Numbered from the stretch's first letter, positions 26,012 through 35,510 are shown. The stretch is 63,939 nt of DNA from UBA7328 sp002471345 (GCA_964011275.1 CAXGOB010000022.1:1-63939); one strand, 5' to 3'. The notes: generated by a model not told the origin, from the sequence alone. Translations and numbers: made by a program.

Positions 26012-26048
26012 GCAGGGCGCAACGGATATAATCAACGTTTTGCCCTGC
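26012..26048. terminator. Long hairpin downstream of DksA-like gene
   Basis: GCAGGGCGCAACG (26012-26024) pairs with CGTTTTGCCCTGC (26036-26048), 11-12 of 13 positions. No T-run follows on the plus strand, but on the minus strand the stem is followed by a run of T (complement of 26003-26009). It may slow transcription after the plus-strand gene or be a regulatory hairpin in front of radA. Confidence 0.4.
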
Positions 26049-26201
26049 ATAACCCCAAAAAACCAATTGAAAACAATCTTAATATTTCTTAAAAGGGGTC
26101 AAGTGATAAATTTGTCTTTCTTTTGGATTATCATGATAAAGATACAAACTAAATAACTTGATGTCATAATATATGTCTAATCTCTGGTTTTAACACTTTT
26201 A

Positions 26202-27569
26202 ATGGCAAAAATTAAAACTGAATTTATTTGTTCCACTTGTGGGCATAAATCCCCAAAGTGGCAAGGGCAATGCTCAAGTTGCAGTGAATGGAACACATAC
26301 ACTGAAGAAATTCTTCAAAAGTCCACGAATTCTTCTTTGCAAAAACCATGGCTCGATAAACCAAAAAAGAATTCTAGTCCAGAATTGATCAAAGACATAG
26401 AAATAGGTCACATACCTCGTGTCCTCACCCAAAATTCTGAATTGGACAGGGTCCTTGGTGGTGGCCTTGTGCCGGGATCATTAATTCTTCTCGGTGGACA
26501 ACCCGGCATAGGCAAGTCAACTTTGCTATTACAAATTGCTAACCTTTTAAATAAAAAGGTTTTATATATTTCAGGAGAAGAAAGTAAGGAACAAATAAAA
26601 ATGCGCTCTCAGCGTATCAGCTCAGATAGTGATCAGTTGTATATTTCTACAGAGACTAGTACAGAGAAAATAATAAGTTCAGCTAAGAAAATCGAACCTG
26701 ATCTTTTAATTATTGACTCCATTCAAACTCTTAGTTCACCGTCTGTAGAGAGTGTACAGGGAAGTATATCTCAAATTAGAGAATCAACCAATGAACTTCA
26801 AAAGTTAGCTAAAGATTCTAATATCCCAATATTTATTATTGGTCACATTACTAAAGAAGGGTCAATTGCAGGCCCCAAACTTCTTGAGCATATTGTTGAT
26901 GTAGTTCTTCAATTTGAAGGCGACAGACATCACCTATACAGGATGATTCGTACTACTAAAAACAGATACGGATCTACTGATGAACTGGCCATATATGAGA
27001 TGAAGGCTGATGGTCTGAGAGCCGTCACAAACCCATCTGAATTTTTAATATCACAATCTGAGGATGAATATAGCGGATCAGCTATTGCTGCTACAATTGA
27101 AGGCCTGAGACCCATGCTAGCTGAAACTCAGGCCTTAGTGAGCGATGCTATTTTTGGAACGCCACAGCGATCTTCTACTGGATATGATTTGAGAAGGTTA
27201 AACATGGTCTTAGCAGTAATTGAGAAAAAAGCACAATTATATTTTGGTCAGAAAGATGTATTTCTCAATATTGCTGGAGGCATTAAAATCTCTGATCCTG
27301 CAATTGATCTATCGATCATGGCTTCTTTGATTTCTTCATTATTGGATATCCCAATTGACAAGAAATTCTGTTTTGTAGGTGAAGTAGGCCTTAGTGGAGA
27401 AATTAGGACAGTGAGTAGGCTAGAACAAAGAATTCAAGAAGCTGCTAAGTTAGGCTTTACCCATATTTTCATTCCGAAAAACAATATGAAAAAAAATCAA
27501 ATCAAAAGTTCTATAAACATTATGGGTGTTAAAAATATTAAAGAATTGAATGAATTACTTTTTACTTAG
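26202..27569 (+). CDS. radA: DNA repair protein RadA
   Basis: A 455-residue RecA-like branch-migration ATPase. Parts in order: C4 zinc finger (CSTCGHKSPKWQGQCSSC, about 10-27); ATPase core with Walker A GGQPGIGKST (about 97-106) and Walker B DLLIIDSIQTL; the RadA motif KNRYGSTDEL; and a C-terminal Lon-like domain (about 300-455) with GEVGLSGEIRTVSRLEQRI. It helps process recombination intermediates. The DCC-family gene follows 14 bases later and is likely in the same operon. Confidence 0.95.
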   Translation: MAKIKTEFICSTCGHKSPKWQGQCSSCSEWNTYTEEILQKSTNSSLQKPWLDKPKKNSSPELIKDIEIGHIPRVLTQNSELDRVLGGGLVPGSLILLGGQPGIGKSTLLLQIANLLNKKVLYISGEESKEQIKMRSQRISSDSDQLYISTETSTEKIISSAKKIEPDLLIIDSIQTLSSPSVESVQGSISQIRESTNELQKLAKDSNIPIFIIGHITKEGSIAGPKLLEHIVDVVLQFEGDRHHLYRMIRTTKNRYGSTDELAIYEMKADGLRAVTNPSEFLISQSEDEYSGSAIAATIEGLRPMLAETQALVSDAIFGTPQRSSTGYDLRRLNMVLAVIEKKAQLYFGQKDVFLNIAGGIKISDPAIDLSIMASLISSLLDIPIDKKFCFVGEVGLSGEIRTVSRLEQRIQEAAKLGFTHIFIPKNNMKKNQIKSSINIMGVKNIKELNELLFT

Positions 27570-27583
27570 CAGTAACTCAAAAT

Positions 27584-28003
27584 ATGATTTCCACTAAAGG
27601 ACTAAATAAGTTATCGGAACAAAATGCCATTATTCTGTATGATGGAGATTGTATCTTATGTAGTAGGTTTGTGCAATGGGTGATACATCATGATAAGAAA
27701 GATGTAGTCAGATTCTGTTGTTTTCAAAAGATAGAAAATGATCCATTTAAAAAGGACGATAGTTATTCAACTGTGGTTATGATCTCAAAAGGAAGGTATT
27801 ATACTAAAAGCGAAGTCATATTTAGAATTGTGGAAATTAATGGAGGTTTCTGGTCACTTTTTCTTCCATTTAAATTTGTGCCTTTATTTATAAGAAATTA
27901 TATCTATGACTGGATTGCGCGAAATAGATATAATTGGTTTGGTCAAAAGAAAAACTGTTTATTAATGACAAGTGATATTGAATCAAAATTTGTCAAACAA
28001 TAA
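27584..28003 (+). CDS. DCC family thiol-disulfide oxidoreductase (DUF393)
   Basis: A 139-residue protein with the DUF393 signature YDGDCILCSRFVQWVI: an Asp followed by Cys-x2-Cys, which gives the DCC name. The later part (EVIFRIVEINGGFWSLFLPF, FIRNYIYDWIARNRYNWFG) is also typical. Proteins of this family have a thioredoxin-like fold and are assumed to be thiol oxidoreductases; the partner is unknown. It follows radA by 14 bases and overlaps the convergent phosphatase gene by 11 bases. Confidence 0.85.
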   Translation: MISTKGLNKLSEQNAIILYDGDCILCSRFVQWVIHHDKKDVVRFCCFQKIENDPFKKDDSYSTVVMISKGRYYTKSEVIFRIVEINGGFWSLFLPFKFVPLFIRNYIYDWIARNRYNWFGQKKNCLLMTSDIESKFVKQ

Positions 28004-28811
28004 TCATGTTGTCCCCATATGCCCTTTGTATTACATCCAAAACTTGTTGATGTAGTCTTCCATTCGTGGCCAAAATTCTTCCGCTATCTAAAAAGGTATC
28101 ATTACCATCATATTCACTGACCATGCCTCCAGCTTCTTTCACAATGATTGCACCTGCTGCTACGTCCCAAGCATTGAGGGTCGTTTCATAATAAAAATCA
28201 AAAATACCTTTGGCGACATATGCCAAATCAAGAGCCGCTGATCCCAATCGCCTTATTCCTCTACTATTCTTTATCCAATGATCCAAAATGGTCAAAATAG
28301 GTCCAGTATCTTCTATGGAATATGGAAATCCAGTGACTAATACAGCGTCCTCAGTTTTTTCAGTTTTTGTTACTTGAATAGGCCTGCCATTCATAAAAGC
28401 TCCACCATTTTTCCAAGCATAGTGAGTCTCTTTTCTATTCACCTCTTCTACTATTCCCATTACAAGTTCTCCATTAATCTCAAGAGCAACGCTCACTGAA
28501 AAATGCGGAACATTATGCAAAAAATTTGTTGTCCCATCGAGTGGGTCTATGATCCATCTGACATCTCCTTCATTCTGTTCTACGGTACCTTCTTCCGTTA
28601 AAAACTTAGCTTCTGGTAATATCTTTTGTAACCCTTCCACAATCATTTCTTCTGCAGTTTTATCTACAAATGAAACAAGGCTGTTTTTTTCTTTAGCTTC
28701 TATAGCATCATCACTTACTTTCCCTATTTGTTTAAAAATAAAATGACTTGCTTTTCTTACTGTGGGCATTGCAGATAGACACAATGCTTGTAAATCTTTT
28801 TCTGATAACAT
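27993..28811 (-). CDS. Inositol monophosphatase family protein (SuhB-like)
   Basis: A 272-residue metal-dependent phosphatase. Motif A WIIDPLDGTTNFLHNVPHFS and motif B AWDVAAGAIIVKEAGG carry the metal-binding Asp residues; FLTEEG holds the upstream Glu pair. It dephosphorylates inositol-1-phosphate or a related sugar phosphate such as 3'-phosphoadenosine 5'-phosphate; specificity cannot be read from the sequence. Divergent from trmB, with about 75 bases between starts. Its 3' end overlaps the DCC gene by 11 bases. Confidence 0.9.
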   Translation of the reverse strand: MLSEKDLQALCLSAMPTVRKASHFIFKQIGKVSDDAIEAKEKNSLVSFVDKTAEEMIVEGLQKILPEAKFLTEEGTVEQNEGDVRWIIDPLDGTTNFLHNVPHFSVSVALEINGELVMGIVEEVNRKETHYAWKNGGAFMNGRPIQVTKTEKTEDAVLVTGFPYSIEDTGPILTILDHWIKNSRGIRRLGSAALDLAYVAKGIFDFYYETTLNAWDVAAGAIIVKEAGGMVSEYDGNDTFLDSGRILATNGRLHQQVLDVIQRAYGDNMIIV

Positions 28812-28885
28812 ATAAAAATAAAATTATTCTGAATTTCTAGTTAAAGGGCTTTCTTTTGTATCAACAAAAAAGCTATTCTTACCAA

Positions 28886-29581
28886 ATGAGCAGAAGGAAT
28901 AAATTAGAAAAATTCGCTGATCTTCTTTCATTTTCAAATGTATATGAATACTCTGAAAAACCACGTGAAGATGGATGGCTATATAATGGAGTATCAAATT
29001 CTATCTTGAAAGGAGTCTGGAAGAATCAACATTTTGAGAATAATCATCCACTGATCTTAGAATTGGCCTGTGGAAGAGGGGAATATACATGTGCCCTATC
29101 GGAGAAATATCCCAAGCTAAACTTTATAGGGGTAGATGTAAAAGGTGCAAGAATATGGAAAGGAGCAAAATATGCACTTGAGCATTTACCAAATGCAGCT
29201 TTTCTACGAATCAGGATTGAACATATAATTCATTTTTTTTCGTCAAATGAAGTTGATGAAATTTGGATCACCTTTCCAGACCCTTTCTTAAAAGATAAAA
29301 AGTCTAACCGTAGACTGACTTCTCCACAATTCATAGAGAGGTATAAATGTTTTCTAAAAACAGATGGTATTATTCATCTCAAAACAGATGATGATCAGCT
29401 TTATGAATACACATTGGAAGTAATAGAAAATGCCCCTGAACTTGAACTCATATACCAGAGTAATGATATCTATAAAAAAGAATTATATACTTCTGATTTA
29501 GAGATCAAAACATATTATGAGAAAAAGCATTTAGCAGATGGCAAAAAAATAAAATATATCAGATCTAGAATATTATCCTAG
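28886..29581 (+). CDS. trmB: tRNA (guanosine(46)-N7)-methyltransferase
   Basis: A SAM-dependent enzyme making m7G46 in the tRNA variable loop. Motifs: LELACGRGEYTCALSEKYP (SAM binding), FIGVDVKGARIWKGAKYAL, and WITFPDPFLKDKKSNRRLTS, whose F-P-D-P and R-R-L are diagnostic of TrmB. I place the start at ATG 28886 (MSRRNKLEKF), giving 231 residues; the frame is open to a TTG at 28856 but the added residues are not conserved-looking. The GIY-YIG-like gene follows 21 bases later. Confidence 0.93.
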   Translation: MSRRNKLEKFADLLSFSNVYEYSEKPREDGWLYNGVSNSILKGVWKNQHFENNHPLILELACGRGEYTCALSEKYPKLNFIGVDVKGARIWKGAKYALEHLPNAAFLRIRIEHIIHFFSSNEVDEIWITFPDPFLKDKKSNRRLTSPQFIERYKCFLKTDGIIHLKTDDDQLYEYTLEVIENAPELELIYQSNDIYKKELYTSDLEIKTYYEKKHLADGKKIKYIRSRILS

Positions 29582-29602
29582 ATTTTCAAAAAACGTATCT
29601 CC

Positions 29603-29944
29603 ATGAATACAAAAAAAGAACTCAAAGAAACATATAAGCAAATGAAACCTCCAATGGGAGTATTTCAAATAAAAAACAGACTCAACAACAAAATTCTTGT
29701 CGATAGTAGTACCAACATGGAATCTAAATGGAATCGCCACAAAACAGAACTTAGATTCGGTAACCATCGCAACAAACAACTTCAAGAAGATTGGAATAAT
29801 ATTGGAGAGGCCAATTTTGAATATAAGGTAATATCTGAACTAAAAGTTAATGATGGAAGTAATCCAAATTACCCCAAAGAGCTGAAAGTTTTGAAAGGTA
29901 TGGTGGTCGAAGAATTAAATCTAGATCAAGAAATGTTATACTGA
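29603..29944 (+). CDS. GIY-YIG nuclease family protein, motif-degenerate
   Basis: A 113-residue protein matching the small GIY-YIG-like group of Bacteroidota and Firmicutes (PPMGVFQIKNRLNNKILV, then SKWNRHKTELRFGNHRNKQL). The first motif reads GVF instead of GIY, and the YIG position reads LVD, so the classic catalytic tyrosines are absent. Arg45 and Lys47 in the following helix and a later Glu remain. Such proteins may be catalytically altered or only bind nucleic acid. It is probably cotranscribed with trmB and ends 10 bases from convergent thiL. Confidence 0.7.
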   Translation: MNTKKELKETYKQMKPPMGVFQIKNRLNNKILVDSSTNMESKWNRHKTELRFGNHRNKQLQEDWNNIGEANFEYKVISELKVNDGSNPNYPKELKVLKGMVVEELNLDQEMLY

Positions 29945-29954
29945 CCAATGCATT

Positions 29955-30983
29955 TTATTCCTCAAAATGATTCCACCCTTGAGCCTTCAATGGATAAATG
30001 TTCCCTCCTGTAGTATGTAATTTTACACCATCTTTTGGGTCATTCATTTCACCTATTATTGCCATGTCAGGCATATATCTGATCTTATCTAAATCTTTGG
30101 GGTCAATAGTAAATAGCAGTTCGTAGTCTTCACCTCCACTCAGCGCACATGTTATTGGATCTAGTCTAAAATCTATAGCCATGGTCTGAGTATCGTCGTG
30201 CATTGGTACTTTACCTTCTTCTATATGAGCTCCTAAACTGGACTGTTTACAAAGGTGCATCAGGTCCGATGAAAGGCCATCTGAAATGTCAATCATCGAA
30301 GTTGGTTTAAATCCATTCTTTTTAAAATATTCGATGGTATCTCTTCGCGCTTCAGGTTTCAGTTGTCTTTCGATGGCATACTGATGCTTTGATAATTCAG
30401 GTTGCACTCCCGGGTTATCAAGGTATAGTCTTTTTTCTCTTTCTAGTATTTGTAATCCTAGATATGCTGCTCCCAAATCTCCAGTCACACATAGCACATC
30501 TCCATTACGGGCCCCACTCCTATATACGACGTCCTTTTCATCTGCTGATCCATAGGCTGTGACACTGATTATCATTCCTTTAAGAGATGATGTAGTATCA
30601 CCACCAATAAGGTCAACATTGTAAAAATCACATGCTTTCTTTACTCCTTGGTAAAGTTCCGTTAGTGCAGCTGTATCATATTTGCTCGATAGTGCAATGG
30701 ACATTGTGATATGAGTAGGAACCGCATTCATCGCAAAAATGTCTGATAAACTAACGACCACCGATTTATATCCCAAATGCATTAATGGGCTATACATCAT
30801 ATCAAAATGTATACCTTCTACTAACATGTCAGTACTTATCAAAACGGCCTTATCTCCTCTTTTGATGACTGCTGCATCGTCTCCAATACCTTTTATCGTC
30901 TGGGGGTGCTTTGATACAAAGTCATTTGTTAAATGATCAATGAGGCCAAACTCACCCAGTTCTTCTATGGATTTCTGCTCCAA
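29955..30983 (-). CDS. thiL: Thiamine-monophosphate kinase
   Basis: A 342-residue enzyme that phosphorylates thiamine monophosphate to the cofactor thiamine diphosphate. GIGDDAAVI near the N-terminus, STDMLVEGIHFDM, VVSLSDIFAMNAVPTHIT, GGDTTSS, VTGDLGAAYLGL and DISDGLSSDL are the metal- and ATP-binding motifs, and SGGEDYELLFTI closes the C-terminal domain. No other thiamine genes are in the window. It would supply the cofactor of enzymes such as the E1 protein at 6.8 kb. DUF4834 lies 32 bases upstream on the same strand. Confidence 0.95.
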   Translation of the reverse strand: MEQKSIEELGEFGLIDHLTNDFVSKHPQTIKGIGDDAAVIKRGDKAVLISTDMLVEGIHFDMMYSPLMHLGYKSVVVSLSDIFAMNAVPTHITMSIALSSKYDTAALTELYQGVKKACDFYNVDLIGGDTTSSLKGMIISVTAYGSADEKDVVYRSGARNGDVLCVTGDLGAAYLGLQILEREKRLYLDNPGVQPELSKHQYAIERQLKPEARRDTIEYFKKNGFKPTSMIDISDGLSSDLMHLCKQSSLGAHIEEGKVPMHDDTQTMAIDFRLDPITCALSGGEDYELLFTIDPKDLDKIRYMPDMAIIGEMNDPKDGVKLHTTGGNIYPLKAQGWNHFEE

Positions 30984-31015
30984 TTATTATGTATTCGAAT
31001 GAAAAAAATGATGTT

Positions 31016-31183
31016 TTAAGACCTTTTGTTCGTTTTGCTGTCTACTTCTTCATAATCCACAAATTCACCTGATTGAGATTGGTTTTGCCGAGGATCATTA
31101 TTTGTTTTCAAGAATTTACCTCCATTCATGATAAGTCTGTACATCAAAAAAAGAAGGATAGCAATAGATATAAACTTAGTCAC
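31016..31183 (-). CDS. Small DUF4834-like membrane protein
   Basis: A 55-residue protein found by translating the gap upstream of thiL. It starts at GTG 31183 with one hydrophobic helix (FISIAILLFLMYRLIM, residues 4-19), followed by a charged tail ending GEFVDYEEVDSKTNKRS. The combination of one membrane helix and a (E/G)EFVDYEEV tail is what I know of the DUF4834 family in Bacteroidota. It is too short for many gene callers. It likely belongs with thiL in one transcript. Function unknown. Confidence 0.65.
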   Translation of the reverse strand: MTKFISIAILLFLMYRLIMNGGKFLKTNNDPRQNQSQSGEFVDYEEVDSKTNKRS

Positions 31184-31289
31184 TTTAGTTTTTTATTAAT
31201 GCAAAGTAAAGGTACATTACTCTTGAATTCAAATTCAACATTTTCATCTTAAATACTTCTCCTTATTGAATTAGATGAAAGAACTATAT

Positions 31290-32183
31290 TCAATTTATTT
31301 CTTTTCTTTTAATAATGTAAATTATAGAACTCGCCTTCTCCACATTGAAAAAACCTTGAAAAAAGGCCATACCTCCTACCAATATCATCCTGAAAACATT
31401 AATTATGGGGTGACCATTTCGATACTTATTAGATAGAAGGGTATTGAAAAAAGGGTCAAAAGGCATCATTTTCATTTCGGTTACCACAAAATTATTTTTT
31501 GCTAATAGCTGTTTCATACTTTTAGGAGAAAAATGCCATAAATGCCTAGGGACGTCCCATCCACTCCAATATTTCTTATAAACTACCTGTTCGAAACCAT
31601 TATAATTTGGTACTGCTATAATGAGATGTCCTTTAGGTTTCAGAAGATCATCAATCCTCTTGATAACCTTTTCTAAATCGTAAAGGTGTTCCAATACATG
31701 CCAAAGAGATATTAAATCATATTTTTGTACGAATGTAGAATTGTAAAAATGATCATCTGGATAAATATCAATGTCAAATGTATCTTTTGCAAAGGCTCGG
31801 GCTCTCCCACTCATTTCTATTCCAGTACACTTAAATCCTTTTTTAGACATGAAATTTAAGTAGTGGCCACTTCCTGCTCCTATGTCTAAAATTTCTCCAT
31901 TCGTTATGAATTTTTTAATAATTCTATACTTATAGCCAAACATTATTTCACGTGCCTTAATGTATGCTATAGAAAACAAATCAGTTTTCCTATTAGAGTG
32001 CTCTAGATAATCATCTGATAAATAGTATTTAGATATATCTGAACTTTTAGGTGGAGCGAGTGTAGATATCAATGTACAATTAAGGCATTTGCTAAGAGAA
32101 AAGGTCTCCTGAGAAATCCTGTAATCGTTCAATTCATAAACAAATTCAAAATCATTGTGACCACATACAGGGCAATTATTCAA
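31290..32183 (-). CDS. Class I SAM-dependent methyltransferase with N-terminal zinc ribbon
   Basis: A 297-residue protein. Cys-x2-Cys pairs at the N-terminus (NCPVCGHNDF and KCLNC) suggest a small zinc ribbon. Residues about 95-210 are a methyltransferase core with EILDIGAGSGHYLNFM, FKCTGIEMSG and YDLISLWHVLEHLYDLEKVI. This layout is common in sugar or quinone methyltransferases next to surface polysaccharide genes. A C-terminal hydrophobic stretch (VFRMILVGGMAFFQGFF, about 263-279) may lie at the membrane. Substrate unknown. Confidence 0.8.
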   Translation of the reverse strand: MNNCPVCGHNDFEFVYELNDYRISQETFSLSKCLNCTLISTLAPPKSSDISKYYLSDDYLEHSNRKTDLFSIAYIKAREIMFGYKYRIIKKFITNGEILDIGAGSGHYLNFMSKKGFKCTGIEMSGRARAFAKDTFDIDIYPDDHFYNSTFVQKYDLISLWHVLEHLYDLEKVIKRIDDLLKPKGHLIIAVPNYNGFEQVVYKKYWSGWDVPRHLWHFSPKSMKQLLAKNNFVVTEMKMMPFDPFFNTLLSNKYRNGHPIINVFRMILVGGMAFFQGFFNVEKASSIIYIIKRKEIN

Positions 32184-32370
32184 ATTGGATCATTTTTTAA
32201 TTGAGCGCCGAAGATAAATCGATATTAGCAGAATCTACCCAGAATAAATCTTTAGATTTGAGATTTTTTAATGTGTATTTGCGGAAATATCAACGACTTA
32301 ACAAATGAAAGCGTTGAACATAATGAATATTCTGAATTCAGCCCACTATTTTAGGTAAATAGAAAGACAA

Positions 32371-35300
32371 ATGATAAAAAATTATAAAAGCACAGAAAAA
32401 ATAGCTGCAATGGCTGTTTTCTTGATTTCATTCATAGTATTCTTCCTTTCAGCGGAGCGTACTGGTAGTCTTTGGGATTGTGGAGAATTTATTTTAGGTG
32501 CTTACAAACTACAAGTTGTGCATCCCCCAGGTGCACCTTTATTTCTTTTAGTCGCAAGACTTTTTGCTGGATTTGCAGATTGGGTATCAAGTGATCCGGC
32601 TGACATAGCATTTGCAGTTAATCTTCTTTCAGGTCTTTGTTCTGCTGCGCTCTCTGCGATGGTATGCATGATCACTATGATGATAGGTAAAGAGATAATA
32701 TCAAAATCTCAGGAGTTATCTAAAGGAGAACTCCTTGCATTAGCTGGGGCTGGTGTTGGAGGTGGACTTACCACTGCTTTTTGTAGTTCCATTTGGTTTT
32801 CTGCAGTAGAAGGAGAAGTATATGCTATGTCTACATTTTTTACTGCATTGACCTTGTATGCTGTAGTTAAATGGTACTATTTGCCTGACACAGCAAAAAG
32901 CGATAGATGGTTAGTTTTTGCAGCATATAGTGCTGGTTTGTCAATAGGAGTTCACCTTCTAAGTTTGTTGACATTTCCAGCTTTGGCACTTTTTATCTAT
33001 TTCAAAAAATTTAAAAAGCACTCCATTTTTGGTGGTTTGGTAAGTATGGGCGTCAGCGCATTAACCATTCCTTTCATACAAAAGTTAGTAATTGTAGGGA
33101 TTCCTACTTTATGGTATATGTTTGAATTACCATTTGTGAACAGTCTAGGACTTCCAATAAATTCAGGAATCATTGGGGTAATAGCTATTTTGACAGGAGT
33201 ATTCTTCTACTTGTTTAGATATGCAAAAAAGAATAATAGGCCAATTATACAGTTAGCTTCCATGGCAACACTTATGATAGTGATTGGATATTCAACTATA
33301 GGAATGGTTGTAATCAGAGCTAATGCTGATACTCCTGTGAATATGAATGTTCCTTCAGATGTGACCAGGCTACTACCTTATATTAATCGTGAACAATATG
33401 GAGAAAGAGCATTGGTTTATGGCCATTATTATGGTGCATCACCTATTTCATATGATAGAGCTAAAAGAAAAGGCCTTGTCGATTTTCCTCCATTCAACAC
33501 CGATACTAATTCAAGCAGTTATCAAGATGTAGATGAAAAAATAACTCCGAAATATGCGGCTAAAGATAAAGTCCTTTTTCCACGTGTATCTGATGGGTCA
33601 ATGGGTAGACCTTCACTTTACAAGCAATGGGGAGCGGGTGAAGGAAAGCCATCTTTCTTTTTCAATGTGTCCTACTTCTTGAGATATCAAGTGAACTGGA
33701 TGTATTTTCGATATTTCATGTGGAATTTTACGGGTAGACAAAATGGAGCCCAAGGCTATCAACCATGGAATGAAGCAAATGGTCAATGGGAGTCAGGAAT
33801 TAAGTTCATAGATGAAGCTCGGCTCTATGATATGGACAATCTTCCGGATGCTATGAAAAGACATCAAGCTAATAACCATTATTATTTCATACCTCTCATA
33901 CTTGGACTTATCGGATTATTCTTCCATTTCAGAGAAAATAATAAAAGCTTTTTGGCTTTAGCCGCACTATTCTTAATCACAGGTATCGGTATAATCATAT
34001 ACACTAATCAACCTCCAAATGAGCCAAGAGAAAGAGACTACGTGTTAGTCGGTAGTTTCTTCACATTTGCAATATGGATTGGTTTAGCAGCTTTAGCTCT
34101 ATTCTCCATGTTAAGAAGTAGAATCAAGTTAGGGGCAGTGCCTGCTGGTGCCATCGCTTCGGCTTTAGTGCTATTAGCGCCAATGATTATGGCATTTCAG
34201 AATTTTGATGATCATAGTAGAGCAGATCATAGCGGATCAAGAGACTATGCCAATAACTTCCTTAATAGTGTTGATGAAAATTCTATAATCTTCACATATG
34301 GAGATAATGATACTTACCCATTGTGGTATGCTCAGGAGGTGGAAGGAATACGGCGTGATGTCCGAGTAGTTAATCTATCTTTGATCGCTGTTGATTGGTA
34401 TATCAATAAACTTAGAAGCAAAGTCAATGACAGTGATCCTATAAAACTAACCATACCTGCCGAAGCATATCGAGGAAATAAAAGAAATCAAGTTCCATTT
34501 TATACTCCTAATGGAGATAAAACAATGGATCTTAATACAGTGCTGAGGTTCGTTGGGGCAAACAATCAATTAGGAAACAGTCAGAATATGCAATTTGACT
34601 CCTATGTGCCCACACATAAAATGATCATTCCAACTAATTATGGCGCTTTAGATAGGCTTGGAATACCTAATGACTCTACTGTAAATATCGTACCAGCCAT
34701 TAATTTAGATATCAGTAGTATGGGTTCATGGTTGACTAAGAATGATTTAGCAGTGATGGATATAATTGCATCTAATATTTGGGAACGACCGATCTATTTT
34801 GCAACTACTTGTCAAAATAGCAAGCTACTTGGTCTGAATGATTATATGCAGTATGAAGGATTAGCACTAAGAATAGTACCTATAAAAACACCAAGCAATA
34901 GGTCCTTACAAATTTACGGTAGCGGAAGAGTAAATGCTGATAAGGCATATGATAATATCATGAATAAGTTTAAGTGGGGGAATTTTGATAAAAAGGAACT
35001 TTTTGTTGATAATTCTTATGCTCCAGCAGTGCAGTCTCATAGATTCATATTTCTACGTACTTGTGAACAACTACTTAGAGAAGGGAAAACAACAAAAGCT
35101 ATTGAACTTGCAAATAAGTATTTTGAAGCTTTCCCAAATATGAATTTTAGATACGATGCAAGTTCTGCAAGTATGATTAATGTACTACTGCAAGCAGGGG
35201 ATATAGAGAATGCAAAAAAACATACAAGAATATTGGGGCAAGAAACATCTCAATACATGGTGTTTTATGATAATATGGATCCAGCAACTGTAAGGTCAAG

Positions 35301-35439
35301 TTTTCAGCAAGATTATTCAAGTAGAGTTCAAGCAGCTAACCAAGTTCTTTCTTTTGCTCAATCTTCAGGAGATCAAGGTTTCATGCAAGAAATGAACGAA
35401 TTAGTAGGCCAATACAGTCAAAGTAGAGTTCCGAATTAA
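32371..35439 (+). CDS. DUF2723 membrane glycosyltransferase-like protein
   Basis: A 1022-residue multipass membrane protein. The DUF2723 region (about 12-190) contains SLWDCGEFILGAYKLQVVHP and WFSAVEGEVYAMSTFFTAL, and further hydrophobic segments continue to about 610. A large soluble C-terminal part (TYGDNDTYPLWYAQEVEGIR, later TPR-like helices) follows. The family resembles GT-C (GT117-like) glycosyltransferases that use polyprenyl-phosphate sugars outside the inner membrane. It could use the product of the Dpm1-like enzyme at 6.0 kb, which is inference. A terminator follows directly. Confidence 0.85.
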   Translation: MIKNYKSTEKIAAMAVFLISFIVFFLSAERTGSLWDCGEFILGAYKLQVVHPPGAPLFLLVARLFAGFADWVSSDPADIAFAVNLLSGLCSAALSAMVCMITMMIGKEIISKSQELSKGELLALAGAGVGGGLTTAFCSSIWFSAVEGEVYAMSTFFTALTLYAVVKWYYLPDTAKSDRWLVFAAYSAGLSIGVHLLSLLTFPALALFIYFKKFKKHSIFGGLVSMGVSALTIPFIQKLVIVGIPTLWYMFELPFVNSLGLPINSGIIGVIAILTGVFFYLFRYAKKNNRPIIQLASMATLMIVIGYSTIGMVVIRANADTPVNMNVPSDVTRLLPYINREQYGERALVYGHYYGASPISYDRAKRKGLVDFPPFNTDTNSSSYQDVDEKITPKYAAKDKVLFPRVSDGSMGRPSLYKQWGAGEGKPSFFFNVSYFLRYQVNWMYFRYFMWNFTGRQNGAQGYQPWNEANGQWESGIKFIDEARLYDMDNLPDAMKRHQANNHYYFIPLILGLIGLFFHFRENNKSFLALAALFLITGIGIIIYTNQPPNEPRERDYVLVGSFFTFAIWIGLAALALFSMLRSRIKLGAVPAGAIASALVLLAPMIMAFQNFDDHSRADHSGSRDYANNFLNSVDENSIIFTYGDNDTYPLWYAQEVEGIRRDVRVVNLSLIAVDWYINKLRSKVNDSDPIKLTIPAEAYRGNKRNQVPFYTPNGDKTMDLNTVLRFVGANNQLGNSQNMQFDSYVPTHKMIIPTNYGALDRLGIPNDSTVNIVPAINLDISSMGSWLTKNDLAVMDIIASNIWERPIYFATTCQNSKLLGLNDYMQYEGLALRIVPIKTPSNRSLQIYGSGRVNADKAYDNIMNKFKWGNFDKKELFVDNSYAPAVQSHRFIFLRTCEQLLREGKTTKAIELANKYFEAFPNMNFRYDASSASMINVLLQAGDIENAKKHTRILGQETSQYMVFYDNMDPATVRSSFQQDYSSRVQAANQVLSFAQSSGDQGFMQEMNELVGQYSQSRVPN

Positions 35440-35457
35440 ATTACAGTATCAAATAGG

Positions 35458-35499
35458 AAAAAGCCTTTAGGTATCTTTGTGATTCTAAAGGCTTTTTTT
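35458..35499 (+). terminator. Rho-independent terminator after the DUF2723 gene
   Basis: Stem AAGCCTTTAG (35461-35470) / CTAAAGGCTT (35485-35494), 10 bp perfect, with flanking A and T runs extending it; the T-run ends at 35499. The 14-base loop contains TATCTTTG. Confidence 0.85.
35472..35479 (+). promoter_or_regulatory. Candidate -7 element (TATCTTTG) for rpiB, inside terminator loop
   Basis: TATCTTTG matches TAnnTTTG and lies 31 bases before the rpiB ATG at 35511, giving a leader of about 25 bases. No good -33 element is seen. It sits in the loop of the upstream terminator. Confidence 0.35.
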
Positions 35500-35510
35500 A
35501 AATTTTCTAA

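Noticed and set aside
32305..32358. 17-codon ORF just before the DUF2723 gene as a leader peptide
   Set aside because: Too short, no regulatory hairpin around it and no run of specific codons that would suggest attenuation.
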